Numbered from the stretch's first letter, positions 1-12,714 are shown. The stretch is DNA of 64,000 nucleotides from Litsea cubeba (GCA_012931725.1 CM022947.1:26043476-26107475); one strand, 5' to 3'. The notes: a model not told the origin generated them from the sequence alone. Made by a program: numbers and translations.

Positions 1-106
1 TTTCTCAAAAGTATGAATTTTGGAAAATACCAGAGGCTGGGCGCTTCGAATCGCGAAAAAACGGCGAAAACCGAGGTTTCCGGGGCCTTCCCGGCGACCC
101 CGGGCT

Positions 107-134
107 CCAGGGTCGCAGGGGCCTGCGACCCTGG
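107..134. repeat. perfect 13-bp inverted repeat (hairpin)
   Basis: Two 13-base arms (CCAGGGTCGCAGG and its complement) are separated by only two G residues. The hairpin lies in a short GC-rich island in otherwise AT-rich DNA. It probably belongs to a transposable element whose other parts lie left of the window; no coding sequence is attached. Confidence 0.6.
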
Positions 135-329
135 GGGTTTTCCCCCTTTTTGTCCCGTTTTGTGTCCGTTTTTGCTGTTTTTTCGATTCTTTTTTCTTCT
201 GTATTTTTCCTTGACATTTTTGACCATTTATTGGCCTGATTTCCCTGTAGGAAACCTGATGAGAATCCTTGTATTTTATTTTGTAAAGTTTCCAATTTCC
301 TGAGAAAGCCGAAGACTTTGTCGTGCAGA

Positions 330-985
330 GCTGCCGATTTTCCGTCAGAAGCTGAAACTGGGTCAAACGATGTCGGAATGACCTAAAATTTGGTGTGAAG
401 CCTCCTGAGCAATAAATAAGACCAACCATAGGCTTTTGTTTGGGTTTTGAAGCCGTTTGGGGTCCTATCACTAGTAGACTTGCTTTTGTCGCGATGAAGA
501 TGTCGCGGTTTGATGTGCGGTCAACCGATGTCCGATTGACCTTGAAATTTGACAGGGGTACCTATTGGAGTCATTTTAAGATGATCCATATGCTCTGTCT
601 TGGAAACCATGGTCCCGGGGAGCTTTGCCGCCGAGAGGCCTGATTTGGCTTCCGAGCGTCAAACTATGGTCAAATGTGTCGAAATGACCTGAAATTTTAC
701 GTGTAGCCCTTTATAAACATTTTGAAGCCGTCCATGTGCTCTATCTGATGAGTAATGGCATCGGTGGTTCTCGCCGCCGAGAGGCTTGATTTAGCTGTTC
801 GAGGGTTGATGTAGGGTCAAATGTTGTCGGTTTGACTCGGAACTTAACGTGGAGCCTTTTGGAAGTATTTTGAGACCATCCATCGGCTCTGATCGAAGAT
901 TTGGTGTCTCCGATGCTTTTGCCGCCGAGAGCTCCTTTTCGGCTGTCGGAGAAGTGAAGTTAGGCCAAATGATTTTGAAATGGCC
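330..985. repeat. diverged tandem repeat, about 150 bp x 4
   Basis: Four to five successive units each carry a GCCGCCGAGAG-like box, a GTCAAA..TGTCG..TGACC box, and a block resembling TTTTGAGACCATCCATNNGCTCT. Spacing between matching boxes is roughly 140-160 bases and identity between units is moderate, so the array is old. No reading frame is conserved across units. It looks like non-coding sequence of a larger repeat element that starts left of the window. Confidence 0.55.
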
Positions 986-1149
986 CGAAACTTCTTGTGT
1001 ACTCCTCTTTGAGCTGTCTTGAAGAATCTTGCCGTTTTTGTTTGATTCTGACAAGATTTGATTTTTGGAAGTAGCATTGCCTATTTATGGCAGGTTGCGA
1101 CTTCATGTAGCTCTTTGGATCTTGAAGGGGCGAAGTGACATTTTTGGTG

Positions 1150-1375
1150 TCAACAACGGTTGTTGTGAAGGTACTGAATTTCAATGGCTTCATTGTTTTC
1201 TACCCACTTCGTTGCTTGTAATGCACCCTGGAACAATGTAGAGTACTTTGTGAGATTGCTTAGATACATCATTTTTTGTTCACCTCCCCTGTACACCGGA
1301 TTGGTCGTATTCCAATCAAACTCTCCATTAAAGTGGAATACAACAAACGTCTCATCCTCTGACATCCTACAGAAA
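1150..1375 (-). pseudogene. possible orphan exon, MULE N-terminal-like
   Basis: On the minus strand an acceptor-like TTTCTGTAG is followed at 1367 by an open stretch of about 70 codons beginning MSEDETFVVFHFNGEF and running through YRGGEQKMMYLSNLTKY. The pattern of a short beta-rich start, a GG turn and a following amphipathic stretch resembles the PB1-like N-terminus found ahead of some plant Mutator-like transposases. No DNA-binding or catalytic domain follows downstream on the minus strand inside the window. The assignment is tentative; it could equally be an exon of an unrelated gene. Confidence 0.3.
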
Positions 1376-1399
1376 CTGAAAATAAATTAACATGAGATA

Positions 1400-3700
1400 A
1401 GAATAAGTGACATTTAGTAAATAAAACCCACTAGACATAGTAAGAAAGCAAGCGTACAATGTTACATGATTCATGATCCATTTAAATATAAAAGTAAATG
1501 ATTGGATTTACCTGTCCTTGCCAAATTGCTTCAGAAACATGGACATCTTGAAGATATAATAAATTCTCCTCAATAAAAAGATACTAATGATATCACAAAA
1601 TAAAAGTATGATTGACCTCTGCAATGTACATGGTACTATAGCATATCCGACGATTTCTCTAATTTAAGGTGGTTAAAGCAAAAACTGAAATGAAACCATC
1701 TATCTCCATGACCAAAGGAGAAAAATTGATGTCAACAACCAGACTTGAATGCCTGTCTCCTTAGCACTTAAGGATACAAATGTACGAGCCTAAAGAACAG
1801 ATCTTGTTCAAGTCAGGTCGTGCTAGATATAATGCAGGCCATGCTATATAAACTACTGAGCAAAATACATTTCTTCTCCATGTGGGACTCGTTACACTAC
1901 ATGTAGAATAGTGAGACGTTTCACTTATGAATTTTGATCCATTGATGCTGGGGTCTACTAGATGGGTACACGTGGATAGCCATGGGTAAAGGGATTTGGA
2001 GGGTGTCGAAGCTTCTCTCTATATATGATTGATAGATGAAAAGGGATTGATTAATATGCACAGATGCAGGGATTCCTGCAATCTACCAGGTGGTAAAGTA
2101 ATTCGAACCATTCATTGAGTCATCCCCAATTAAATCTGTGATGGCCAAACATAACTGTTCAATTATCTGCACTTTGGATTCTATCTAAATCAGTACCCTT
2201 TCCATTAAAAATATGGAACTTAAGGAAACCAATAGTGATATGGTTTTTTTTTTCCCTTTAATTTTCTTTCTGCTGGCATGGCTAATCACCTTGATGCAGA
2301 TTCTGTTCTCCTTTCCAACCGTTCCATTCACATGCACACACACCCACATGAGATGGGATATCTCAAGAGTTCATTGCATCAGTTTGGACTTTGGAGGGTG
2401 GAAAGACAGCAAAAAAAAAAAAAAAAAATTCAAGAACTTTTAAAAAGCCTTATTACGAGAAGCTGGATTAACTTGAGTATATATATGATATGATTAAACT
2501 GTAATCAAGTAAATGATCCAGGTCCTCGAATGGATCTAGCATATATACCAATTTGTAATTGGACTCAGTTCCGGGTACACCATGGACCTAACAATGGCCC
2601 CCTTAACCAAGCCATTTACTGACCTAACAATGGCCCCCTTAACCAAGCCATTTACTGCCTTCATATCTATGGAAACCTTATTGGTGACATTTCCAGGGAA
2701 AAAGATCAAGTTTTCTGTTGATACATGCTAATCCATTAATTTTAAAACATTTACAGGAACTTTTCAACAAAATCAACTATATCAAGGAGAGGATCAGATG
2801 TAAAAAATACATGCCCAAAGAAATCCAAAAATCAACTATATCAAGGAGAGGATCAGACGTCTCCATCACAACCCTTCTCCATAGCTACACCAACATAACC
2901 AAAATAAGATCAATGTAAATAAAGCAATGAAAAGAAAGAATCAATCAATGTAAAACCGAGTCTTTGAAAAGAAAGAATCAATAACGAAAAAAGAAAGAGC
3001 TGAATGTGTGGAAATCTCTTGCCTTGAAAACCAGGTTTCGAGATTCGAGGGTTCCTTTGGGGCTTGAGTTTTGATGCAGAGGAAAAGAGAAGGACGAGGA
3101 GGAGAGAAAGAGATGGAAACCTTCGTCTGCAACAGGCTTGAGAGAGGAGGGCTTGAGTTTCCTCTCCTCCTTCCGTTTCTTCTCTTCTTCGTTTATGTTT
3201 CTCTTTTTTTTTTTTCGTCCCTGCTAGGTTTTTGTTGGTATCAACTAAGAAGGGGCATAATGGGAAGAAAAGTTATAGATTTGGGAGGGAGGTCCTATCC
3301 TGATATTATAAAATTTTGAGGGTTTCAATAGTGGTTAACCTATTTAAGGGAATTTCTTTAGTAAATGTCCCTATATTTTTTTAATTAACATTTTTTACCC
3401 AGACCTGGACCCGAACTCAGACCCGTCCCATATTTGGTGCTGGTTCCTATTTCGGAGCCAAGAAATCGGTTTCGAAACGGTTACGGGTCTGGACCCGGTT
3501 CCACCTTCTCCTTAACAGTTTCGGGTTCGGGACCACCATGGACCTGGACCAGAACTGACCCATTTACAACCGTAGAACTAACAGGTGTTGAGAGCTGGAA
3601 GTGATCAGCAGGTGGGCCCCACATGCATTTCTGTTGAGCGGCCGGCCAGCTCCGTCTGCAGCTTAATTGCCTCTTCAGTTCTAAAAGACGGCAGAAGAAT
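1400..3700. other. intergenic region without recognisable gene
   Basis: AT-rich DNA with several small direct duplications: a 36-base tandem duplication at about 2585-2656 (GACCTAACAATGGCCCCC core) and a 27-base repeat at 2771 and 2831 (ATCAACTATATCAAGGAGAG core). At 3390-3560 there is a patch rich in GACCCGG/GGGTCC motifs, typical of degraded plant hAT-type repeats. Open frames here are short and carry no recognisable domain. The part just left of 3709 must contain the LIP2p promoter, but no clear TATA box was identified. Confidence 0.5.
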
Positions 3701-3708
3701 GAGAAACA

Positions 3709-6700
3709 ATGGCCCTTGCAACACCCATCTTTCCCACACCGTCTCCTGCCCATCGCTCTTCGAAGAGATCATCAGATCGATCATCCTCTTGCGTGGTGGC
3801 ATTCTCAAGAGACGATCGAGCTTCCAATCTCAAGACCCAAGAACCCACAACCCCACCTCTTTATAAAAGAAGGTTAGATTTCTTACACCCTCCAATTTCT
3901 TCTTCCAAAACGGTATCTTCAGGGCTTGTATTGTGTCTCATCTGGAATTAGGCCTTCTTGTACGCCAATTTCATTTCTTTAGAAGAACCAGCCAATCCCC
4001 ATCTTCTGTTTTACCTTCAATCGAAATGGGTTGGTTGTGCAATCTGTTTTGGAGGTAGATTAACTCATGATTGCAGTCGTTCTATCTGTTCTCTGTTATG
4101 GGTTTCACCCTCCTTTTTTCATGCAGATGAAGCCATTAATGAACTATGGTCCCTAATGGAAAACCATTAGCCTTGTACCTATCATACTCCATCTATCAAC
4201 TGTAAGATGTTGGGTGCTTAATTGGTTGTTTTTCTGTAAGATAGAACTTGAAAGCCAGAAATGTCTAGTTGGAATCTATATGTTGGGTCCTTTTTTTTTG
4301 TAGTAGACTATGCATTGATTTTTAAGGTATTCTTTGTTTACCTTGTTGGTGGGCTGCTCCTGACAATTCATTCATGGCTATGCATTACCCACCACTGTAA
4401 CAAGATGGGTGCTTAGCCAATTTCTTCTTCAGAAAATAGAATATGGAGGCTATAGATGTCTGGTTCAAATCTATATGTTGTATTCTCTTCTTTTTTCTTT
4501 TTTATAAACTGTTTGTAGAGTTAATGTGCTCTTTTTATCTTGTTGGCTGGTAATTTCTGACAGTTCCCTTCGTGGGTATTGGGGATTTTTCCATATCCAT
4601 CAAGCTTATTCTACTACTGTCACCTGCAGGATGTAGTGACTCAGTTTGTTGTTTCTCTAGAAGATGGACTATTTATTTATTTATTTATGTTTTTGCTCGC
4701 TAGAAGATGGAACTAATTAGAAATATATAGTTCAAATCTTTATATTTAATCATTTTTCTTTTTTATCACAAAAAACTTTTTCAGTGTTTCAGTTTGGTGT
4801 GATCACACTAAACAAAAGTAATTAATACATGCAATTATTTGGCTTAGCTGAGTATATTTTTGTGGGCTACGTCTATTGAATTTAGTGTTTTGCATAGCAA
4901 TTTCCATCCATTTAGGAAAACTATCGAAAATGAAACAATAATGGTTGCTATTTGTGGGTGTGAGCCTACAACAAATGTCCTTATTTGATCTCTTTTGAAT
5001 CTTCGCCTTTATGCTGAATTACTGTAGTTCAGATTTGTGTGTGTGTATTTCCAGCTTCAGTCATGTGAATATTGATCACATACTGTTTCGATGAACAGGT
5101 GTGCGTGCTTTGATCTGTACAATGAAGTCATTCCTTACAAAGAGGCATGGTTCTGGCAAAAGTCTCTTGTGCAAAGAAGGCATACTTTGATGGAACGAGA
5201 TGAAGATCAATCAGACATGTTAATTATTCTACAACATCCTCCTGTGTATACACTGGGTGCGGGTAGTTTGGACAAATATCTGAAATTTGATATAAATGAT
5301 GCTCCTTACGATGTTTATCGGACTGAGCGTGGTGGGGAAGTGACATATCATGGTCCTGGACAGGTACCCTTTTTTGTATGATATATTATTTGGGTGGATC
5401 ATCCATACCTTTAACTGTTACAACATATATACAGGGTCTTGTTTCTATGTGGACATCTCGAATGGGAGACTGTGCGAGACAACCCATGGGTCCCACTGTG
5501 GCCCCAACAATCATGGGTGAGGTGGGGGATCGAAAGATCCAGATGGGACTGGTCTGTATATAAAATCTCAAGTCAATTCGATCATCCTAACCCCTTGATA
5601 TGTGGTCCTCAAGTTTTCACAGTTTTAGAATGCATCATTTAAGGAAAAAAAATTCAATCCAATGGTCAGTATGAAACCCAAAGGAACAATGAAACTCAAG
5701 AGGAGGAGGAGGAGGAGGGGTGGCGTGGCGTAATGGGTGGCAGTGTTGATGGATCATAGGTGGGCCCTATTGGTTGTCTTGCACTGTGCGAGACTTCCGT
5801 ACAGGAGCAATGGCCAGTTTCATCATCTATATGCTTCTCTTCAATCAGTGACTTCTTTTTTGGTCATTACATAATTGGTTCTTTCTGTGGATGTGGGTTG
5901 ATTTTGTGGAGGATTATTCCATTTTCAATTATGTGGTCTATGTGGAAAGAGAGGAATGAAAGAATTTTTACAGGAAAGGAATCATCTTTGGAGATTATCA
6001 TTACAGCTGTTTCATTGAGGATCACTAAATGGGCTTCTGTGAGAAAAGAATGTTCAGATTTGAAGATAGATGACATGCTTCGTAATTAGGGAGCTTGCAT
6101 GAGGATGGGACTCTCAAAAAAGAAAAAAGAAAGTAGCTTGGTCTGCTCCCCCATTTGGTGTTTTAAAGTTCAATGTGGATGGAGTAGCTCGTGGCAAACC
6201 GGGGATAGCGGGCATTGTGGGTGTTATAAGAAATTATAAGGGGGAAGTGTTATATTTGTTTTTGAAATATGTTGGGATCAAAGATTCCAACGGAGCTGAA
6301 GTTTTGGCCATTTTGAAGCTTTTCGTATTTATTGCATCACTTATCATAGAAGTCTTATAGTGGAGAGTGATTCGCTCAATGGAATTTCTTGGGTGAAATC
6401 CTTTAGGGGTCCTTGGAGTTGCTATTTTTTTACTATTTTTTATTAAAAAAAAAAAATCTTCTGCCCTTTTCTAGGTGACATAAGTGCATTAGCATCTCTT
6501 ACATTATGTCCTCAAATTGAATGACAATGGCCACCTTGGATGACTTTTTTAAGCAGCTTTTTGCTTATTGTTTGATGAAATTTAATGCATTGACTTGCTA
6601 ATCTGAACATGTCCTTTGACAATCAAAATCTTAGATATAAATTTTACAGCACTATTCTTGATTCTGAATCTCTGCTTTTTTAACTTTTCCTGTGGTGAAA

Positions 6701-7308
6701 ATAAGTACTGTAGTCTTTTTTTCCTGAATGGTTACTGAATTTGTTAAGAAAGGAGTAATTGGAACTGCTTTTTTCTAATGGCTGGGAGAAATTGGTTCGA
6801 TCTGGCATTTCTGAAAGTGGTGGAATCTCCCTACTTTGATCTTGATAATAATAATATATGTGCAGAACTAAAATGAAATATGTCTGCGTTTCAAATGTTC
6901 AGGTTTTAGCTATCTCAATGATATAACTAAAATAGCATCAAATTATGACGATTACACTTTGTGCTGCAATGCTATTTGTTGGGGCTTCTTGGCCTTCTTG
7001 TCTGGACATTATGTAAATGCATGATATGCGTTCGATTTTGTTTAGTTTTTTGTTCCCTGATCGATAACATGAGTACTATTTCATGATTACCAATATGTTT
7101 AAATTAATTTAATTTTGTGTCATTGACTGATTTTTCATCATATATTTGTTGTTAGCTCGTGCTGTACCCAATTATCAATCTGCGCTACCACAAAATGGAT
7201 CTCCACTGGTACCTTAGATCACTTGAGGAGGTAGTTATCCGTGTTCTTTCATCAACATTTTCAATCAAGGCTTCGAGGCTGGATGGTTTTACTGGAGTTT
7301 GGGTTGGT

Positions 7309-7382
<74 letters not shown>

Positions 7383-8835
7383 GCACGCACGCACGCAGAC
7401 ACAAACATGTGCATGCACGTATGCACTGATGGATGCATTCATACACTGTTTGTTACTGACAATGCAGATGCTCTATTCTGTTTGTTACTGGCAACGCAGA
7501 TGCTCTATTGTTTTTTCCTCTCTTGAGTCGAGCACCCTGGTACCTGGATACTTCAAAATTGGCAGTGTATCGTATTTTTGCATCCAATTCTGCATTTTTT
7601 TTGTGAAATGTGTCACTGCTGTATCTGTATTGAAGGGGGCATCATAGGTCAAACACACATTCTGATTTAAAGTTGCTTGGGAACCCTTTGATTTTTTTTT
7701 TTGTTAGGTCCTCTAACCAATCCTATTTCCACGAAATCAGCCTACACTGCCATGATTTCTCAGAAATTATTCATATTCCTACTCTTATCCTAGATGAAGA
7801 AAGCAGAAAGGATAAGGCAATGATGCACATCAGGGCATTCATGGTGTCATGATGTGATCATCCTTTCTGATGGGATCTGTGATTAAGTTATCTAGAGTTC
7901 CGACCATTTATCTGATGGCCCAACTTTTTCTCATCAATGATAATGGAAATCTATTTCAAATGGTGACTGCCTTATGCTAATTTATTGTTTGTTGCTTTTA
8001 GGGAAAAGGTGATGTGTGTGTGCTGTACATAAAATCTTCCTGTCTAGAAGTTCCATGAATTAAATCTTTGGTCCTTCTTCCACATTGTGGTTATGTTTCT
8101 TTGTAGCTGTTCTTTTATGAATCAGAGATTGTATGGTTAAGATCATTAAATCATGGTGAGGCACTTAGATCAGCAATATGATAACTGAAAATGGGCCCTA
8201 CCTGTGGGGTGGTTCATTAAGGCACTGCACACATCTTGTTCTGTATAGACATGCACAATCCTTAAAAAGGTTGAAATCATTGCTTTCTGGACACTGCTTT
8301 TCCATCATTTTCTATTAGGGCACTTTTGTGTACATGCAATTTCCATGGAAAGATGAAATTGCCACATCAGCAAAGTCTATGGTTTTTAAATGCCTCGGAA
8401 CAGGTTTTCCGCATAAGTTAGAAATTCATGTTATCTATGGTTTTTAAATACCTTAGGGCCCCAGAATTATGCTGTTCTCTCTGTTATCTCATTCCTGTTT
8501 TTTTTTTTTTTTCTCCAGGCAATCAAAAGCTAGCTGCCATTGGCATTCGTGTTTCTCGATGGATAACGTTTCATGGGCTGGCACTCAATGTCACCCCAGA
8601 CCTGACTCCCTTTCAACACATTGTTCCTTGTGGCATACAGGACCGTGAAGTTGGAAGCATTGGTGAACTTTTGGCGGGAATGTCTAATGGGTCTACTGTT
8701 AATGATACTGCAATTCATAACAATTCTCTTCAGCTAATGGATATCACGCATGAATCATTGCTCAAGGAATTCTCTGAAGTCTTCCAGCTTTCGTTTCATC
8801 ATAAGTCCATCTCTGATTTGGATCTCTATATATAA
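3709..8835 (+). CDS. LIP2P: plastidial octanoyltransferase (lipoyl-protein ligase B family)
   Basis: Transfers octanoate from acyl carrier protein to lipoyl domains of plastid 2-oxoacid dehydrogenases, the first step of protein lipoylation. Exons: 3709-3872, 5099-5363, 7156-7306 and 8519-8835, all GT-AG; phases join exactly to give 298 aa, close to the usual length of this family. Exon 1 (residues 1-54) is Ser/Arg-rich and lacks acidic residues at its start, as in a chloroplast transit peptide. The enzyme begins at CACFDLYNEV. It shows HPPVYTLGAGS, then ERGGEVTYHGPGQ, then TGVWVGNQKLAAIGIRV with the catalytic Lys near residue 197, and IVPCGI with the catalytic Cys near 231. The Lys-Cys spacing of 34 equals that of E. 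coli LipB. The ATG was chosen because it opens a transit-like exon in phase with exon 2. The plastid rather than the mitochondrial paralogue is inferred from the N-terminus. Confidence 0.93.
4202..4750 (+). repeat. three diverged tandem copies in LIP2p intron 1
   Basis: Three segments starting near 4202, 4400 and 4627 share the order AAGATG-GGTGCTTA-type box, CTTCAGAA/TCTGTAAGATAGAA box and ATCTATATGTTG-type box, spaced about 200-230 bases. Divergence is high, so this is an old duplication. No coding content is seen. Confidence 0.45.
5800..6455 (+). mobile_element. LINE (L1-type) ORF2 3'-end fossil in LIP2p intron 2
   Basis: Two pieces in different frames are recognisable. At about 5850-6090 there is a zinc-binding RT-associated region (IMWSMWKERNERIFTGKE). 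At about 6165-6410 there is the start of a plant LINE-type RNase H domain (FNVDGVARGKPGIAGI with VIRNYKGEV following, then NGAEVLAILK and IVESDSLNGISWV after a frameshift). An A-rich run at 6444-6455 is a plausible poly(A) end. The fragment is 5'-truncated and broken by stops and shifts. No target duplication was found by eye. It lies in the same orientation as the host gene. Confidence 0.7.
7312..7380. repeat. (CT)n microsatellite, about 34 units
   Basis: An uninterrupted CT dinucleotide run begins four bases after the GT of the 5' splice site of LIP2p intron 3 (GT at 7307-7308) and is followed by a short (GCAC)n stretch. The Ser/Leu-repeat frames across it are artefacts of the repeat. Confidence 0.95.
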
Positions 8836-10160
8836 GGTAAATGAGCCCACAGGAACTAACCATCCACAAAAACGGCCATTAGTTGGTGTTGCGGAAGCAT
8901 TCAATTGTAGAATATATTTTTGATATTCTACATATTTATCAGTCCAAGAGGTCTTGGAGTAGCTCATATAAAGGTTTTCTGGTTCTTGAGATTTCATTAT
9001 CCCCTTCTATGCACAAGGAGGAAAATTCTGTAATGAATTGGTGACACACAAAACTGGGCTGTTCTCTAGTTGGTGATTGTTTGCTGTAGACATATTTCAG
9101 GATGCTGAACTTTGTGGCAAAATGATCCATGTAACAGTTGGATGACCCAGCAATCATGCTTTTAGAAAAGTCTAACCTCTGTTTTTATGCTACCAATTTG
9201 GTGTTACCATTTTTTGTGTCAGATTGAGCAAGTCACATTTTGTCCATTTTGGGTTTCTGTGGTCATTTGCAATGTATAACTGAAGTAGAACCATGATGCG
9301 ACGACCTGACCTGGTTGGGAGATATGGGAGTGGGTGCTCTATTCACAGCAGTAGCCCTGTGAAAAATGCACTTCTATAAGCACTAGCAGGAAGCCCCTGA
9401 GCGATGCCAGGTTAAGTCTCGTGGACCTGAATAGTATATTAAAACTAATATCCCTTCCATATAAATCCATTTATAACAAAATAAATAAAAAAACTCAAAT
9501 CAACTAAAAAATTATAAATATCCAACCTTTCTTCCTTTATTCCACGTTAGCATACACGTTTCATCTTAAAAATAATGAATTCGTATGCAATTCTGCTCAT
9601 TTTGAATACTATAGAAATACTTTGAAAATAACCTTAATTTATAGTGTTGGAAGGCATCCCTTTGAATTGGGTCACGTCTACACAAATGGGCCCAAGAGAC
9701 ACATTTTCTTGAAAAGGCACATATTATGTGTTTTCAAAGGACACATTAACAAATGGTCCCCAAGAAGCTGATGTTGCTTCTCTTAAGGCCAGAATTAACG
9801 GATTTTTTTCCAACCAACATTCCGCTTTAAAGAGAAAGAATGTCTCATTGTGCCGTATTGTGTGGGGGCTCTGATCACTGGGGCAGGTAGAACGAGTGGG
9901 GTGTGATGTGGACTAGGCCTGGCCAAATATCACTTGAATATGTTATCTAACCCTTAATTCCCGGGCCTCAAATTTAAGAGTTTTCGAAGTTCATATTTTA
10001 CTGTATTTAGATACATGGGGAAGAGGGTAGTTCTGTGTGGGGGGTTGGATTGATAATAGGAAAGCTCAAATTGCATGATATAGGAATGGTTTTGATTTTT
10101 GTAAAGCAAAACTTTTATCTTCTTGGCCTATGATGCATAATTGGGAATCATTCAATTGCA
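8836..10160. other. LIP2p 3' region and intergenic DNA
   Basis: The first few hundred bases presumably include the LIP2p 3' untranslated region; no unambiguous AATAAA-type signal was assigned. The remainder is AT-rich and contains no coding sequence or RNA gene that I recognise. Confidence 0.4.
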
Positions 10161-10170
10161 GTCCCATTAG

Positions 10171-10554
10171 GTAGGGGTGGGTTGATTGATGTAGATAACA
10201 TCTCAGCCCTAAACCCAACATAAATCCATTGTTTATCAGGTTGGAAATTCCAATCCGAGCCCAACCCAAAATTTAAAAAGGCCAACCTAGATCCTATTAC
10301 CATGTAGGTTTTGAATCAGGTTCAATGAACTGGATTGGGTCAGGTTATTATTAGTTGGCGGGTCAAATAGCAAGTGTAGGACAAACTCGGCCCATTTATT
10401 AATCCCTTTGGGAATGTAAACTCTATACTAACTTAGATGTGAAAGGGCCAACTTGAACCTTGAATTATCAAATCAGATTTAGGTTGGGCTGGTGGTTTGG
10501 ACTGATAGCTGCCCTGCTCCTCCACTTCCTGCCCAGCCCAAATTGCACCCCTAC
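10171..10554. mobile_element. possible hAT-type MITE
   Basis: Ends are GTAGGGGTG on the left and CACCCCTAC on the right, a 9-base inverted repeat. The subterminal regions are rich in GGGTTGG/CCAACCC words (CAGCCC, GAGCCCAACCC, GGGTTGG), as in many plant hAT-derived elements. No matching 8-bp target duplication was seen, so the call rests on the ends and composition only. Confidence 0.4.
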
Positions 10555-10975
10555 TCAAATATAACATAACATAAGATAAAAGCACATCAAAGACATGGGC
10601 CTACCACAATGGGACTAGCATTATTATATCACCATGCGTACACAATGCAGGACAAGAGTCATGAGATATACTAGTCTAACCTAAACTTTTAGCACACCCA
10701 ACCAGACATGAATAGACTACAACGCGTGAAGAGAACAAGGACTTCTCTTCATATTTTTATTCCTTGACAGAAATGGAAAGAACAAGGAGTTCTTTCTGTC
10801 TATTTTCACTCCTTTCCTACTTGCCCTGGCCTCCATCATCAAATCTTCATTTTACCTGAAAAAAAATCAGCGACAAATGTTATAATGCACATGAGATATC
10901 AAACTATATCAATGCACGTCTTCAGCTGTAGCTCACCTAGTTAGAGATATGAGCCTGTAAATAGAGTGTGTGAGT

Positions 10976-10978
<3 letters not shown>

Positions 10979-11006
<28 letters not shown>
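10979..11006. repeat. (TA)n microsatellite after a tRNA-like SINE fragment
   Basis: An AT dinucleotide run of about 14 units. It follows a stretch from about 10925 (CTGTAGCTCACCTAGTTAGAG, then GAGTTTGAAT) that resembles the A and B boxes of a tRNA-derived SINE, with a simple-repeat tail. The SINE call is weak; the microsatellite itself is clear. Confidence 0.6.
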
Positions 11007-12289
11007 GTAGTAGTAAACTAGTATCAATGCGCAGTCATTCCCCCATGTGTGTGAGATCCAAACCCGCCATGAGGTGGACCCTTGTGTCCCTGCTATACAT
11101 CTGGTGGGCCTTTGTTTATTTGTTTATGAATACAATATTGGATGTCCTAGAAGTAAGCCTCTGAATTGAACCCGAGTTTCCCTGTTAACCCAAGTATTAA
11201 CCCAAATATTTTGGACACATACCATATTTTGGACTAGATAAACAAGGGCACGTTTGTGTATACCCTTTTTTACGCGGAAATGGGAAGGTAAGACTGCTTT
11301 ATATTTTTTGTGGTGGTTTGTCTTCTGTGGCGTTACACAAATAAGCCGTAATGGTTCGACGCGATGGTTTGAGTTCAAGATTTTTGAATTAAGGTTGAAT
11401 AAATAGTGGGGCCCACTGAGGATGGATAGGATCTTGCACAGATGTCCCATACAACATCTGTGTGTGTTGAGAGAGATACTTACTTCACTTTTGCTTGAAT
11501 TGGACGATCCTGATTGTTGCTTAGTGTCAGAGGCCACAGCAACCCCAGGCCAGGAACGGCACATGCAATGCTTTCCTTTCTCAATACTTGCATGGACAGA
11601 AACCACATGCTTTCCACACCCTCCCCATGTAACCTTTCCACACTTCTTGCAATCCACCTTCATACACATCTTCTTCTTCTTCTTTCTCTTTTCCCACTCG
11701 TTGGAAATGGATTATGTTATACACCATCCTCTCTTCTTCATTTTTTTCACATTTTATGGCATACTCCAACACTTCGACATCATCGACTCTCATGTCTCAA
11801 GCACTTGGATCCACTTGGTTATTCTTTTACCTTGATTTCTTAACCATATACTTAAATTGCTAGTCAATGTCTATCATCTATTATACTTATCCATAGAGGG
11901 ATTCCTGACCTGACCCACCAACTTGACCCAAGCTCAACTTAGTAATTCTGGGTTGACATAACCCAGTAATAATCGGGTCGGACTCGGGTTGAGTCATTCA
12001 GACATGTGATGCAAACTAGCTCAAACTGACCCAGCCTGATTCTTGGAACTCAAGTTGAGATTCTGGGGCTCGGTTCGACAATCTCGACTCATAACCTTCA
12101 AAGGTCAACCTGACCTCAATCTAGCTCAAGCTAACGAATATATTGTCGGTGTGGCTGGCAGTGGACTGGATATGATCTGCCTAAAGGCCCAAGTTCCGAA
12201 TTGGTTGGTAGCATATTTAAAACTTGTCTTGATTTGGCTGTATCTGGTAGCTCATGAGTCTTGAGTGAGTTGACACAGTCCAATGAGTA

Positions 12290-12323
<34 letters not shown>

Positions 12324-12324
12324 A

Positions 12325-12714
12325 GGGGCCAGCTCTCCTAAGCTGAAGCTTAATATAAGGTAAGCTGAAGTAAGTTCAATTACGTGGTGGGACCCACTTG
12401 GGGACCCACATGGAGATGGGGGCGAGGGGGATTTCAAGGACTCCCTGGGACCCTCGTTCCTGCAAAAAATTAGCCCCAGCTGTGGTTTCTATCATCTCCA
12501 TCTGGACACCAAAAGTTTAATGGTCAACGATCCATTCCGATTGGTACATAGTCGATCCAACGATCTAATAAATTTGGATTTGACCAAAAATTGGTGGGCA
12601 TGTGCAATTTATGGGGGTCGTGTGTTTGGTCCATTTGGATGGACCAAAGATGGGCCCCAGAAGCGTTAGCTTACTAAATCTTATCATAAGCTTAAGCTTA
12701 GGAGAGCCTTGCTC
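12325..12714. mobile_element. 390-bp MITE with 9-bp target duplication
   Basis: ATATAGAAA flanks the element on both sides (12316-12324 and 12715-12723). Ends are imperfect inverted repeats: the left arm reads GGGGCCAGCTCTCCTAAGC and the right arm, read inward on the other strand, has GGCTCTCCTAAGCTTAAGC, with matching AAGCTTA and TAAGCT blocks further in. The 9-bp duplication suggests a Mutator-type MITE. The insertion is at the edge of a (TA)n run. The interior has no coding sequence. Confidence 0.75.

Noticed and set aside
2941..3230. Possible gene start on the minus strand opposite LIP2p
   Set aside because: GA-rich leader-like sequence and a 63-codon frame exist, but no donor site leads to a recognisable exon downstream.
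7159..7647. 162-codon frame with a long Ser-Leu repeat
   Set aside because: Only its first 50 codons are LIP2p exon 3; the remainder is translation of the (CT)n microsatellite in the intron.
10925..10980. tRNA-like sequence
   Set aside because: Resembles A and B boxes but lacks a foldable acceptor stem and anticodon arm; better explained as a SINE fragment.
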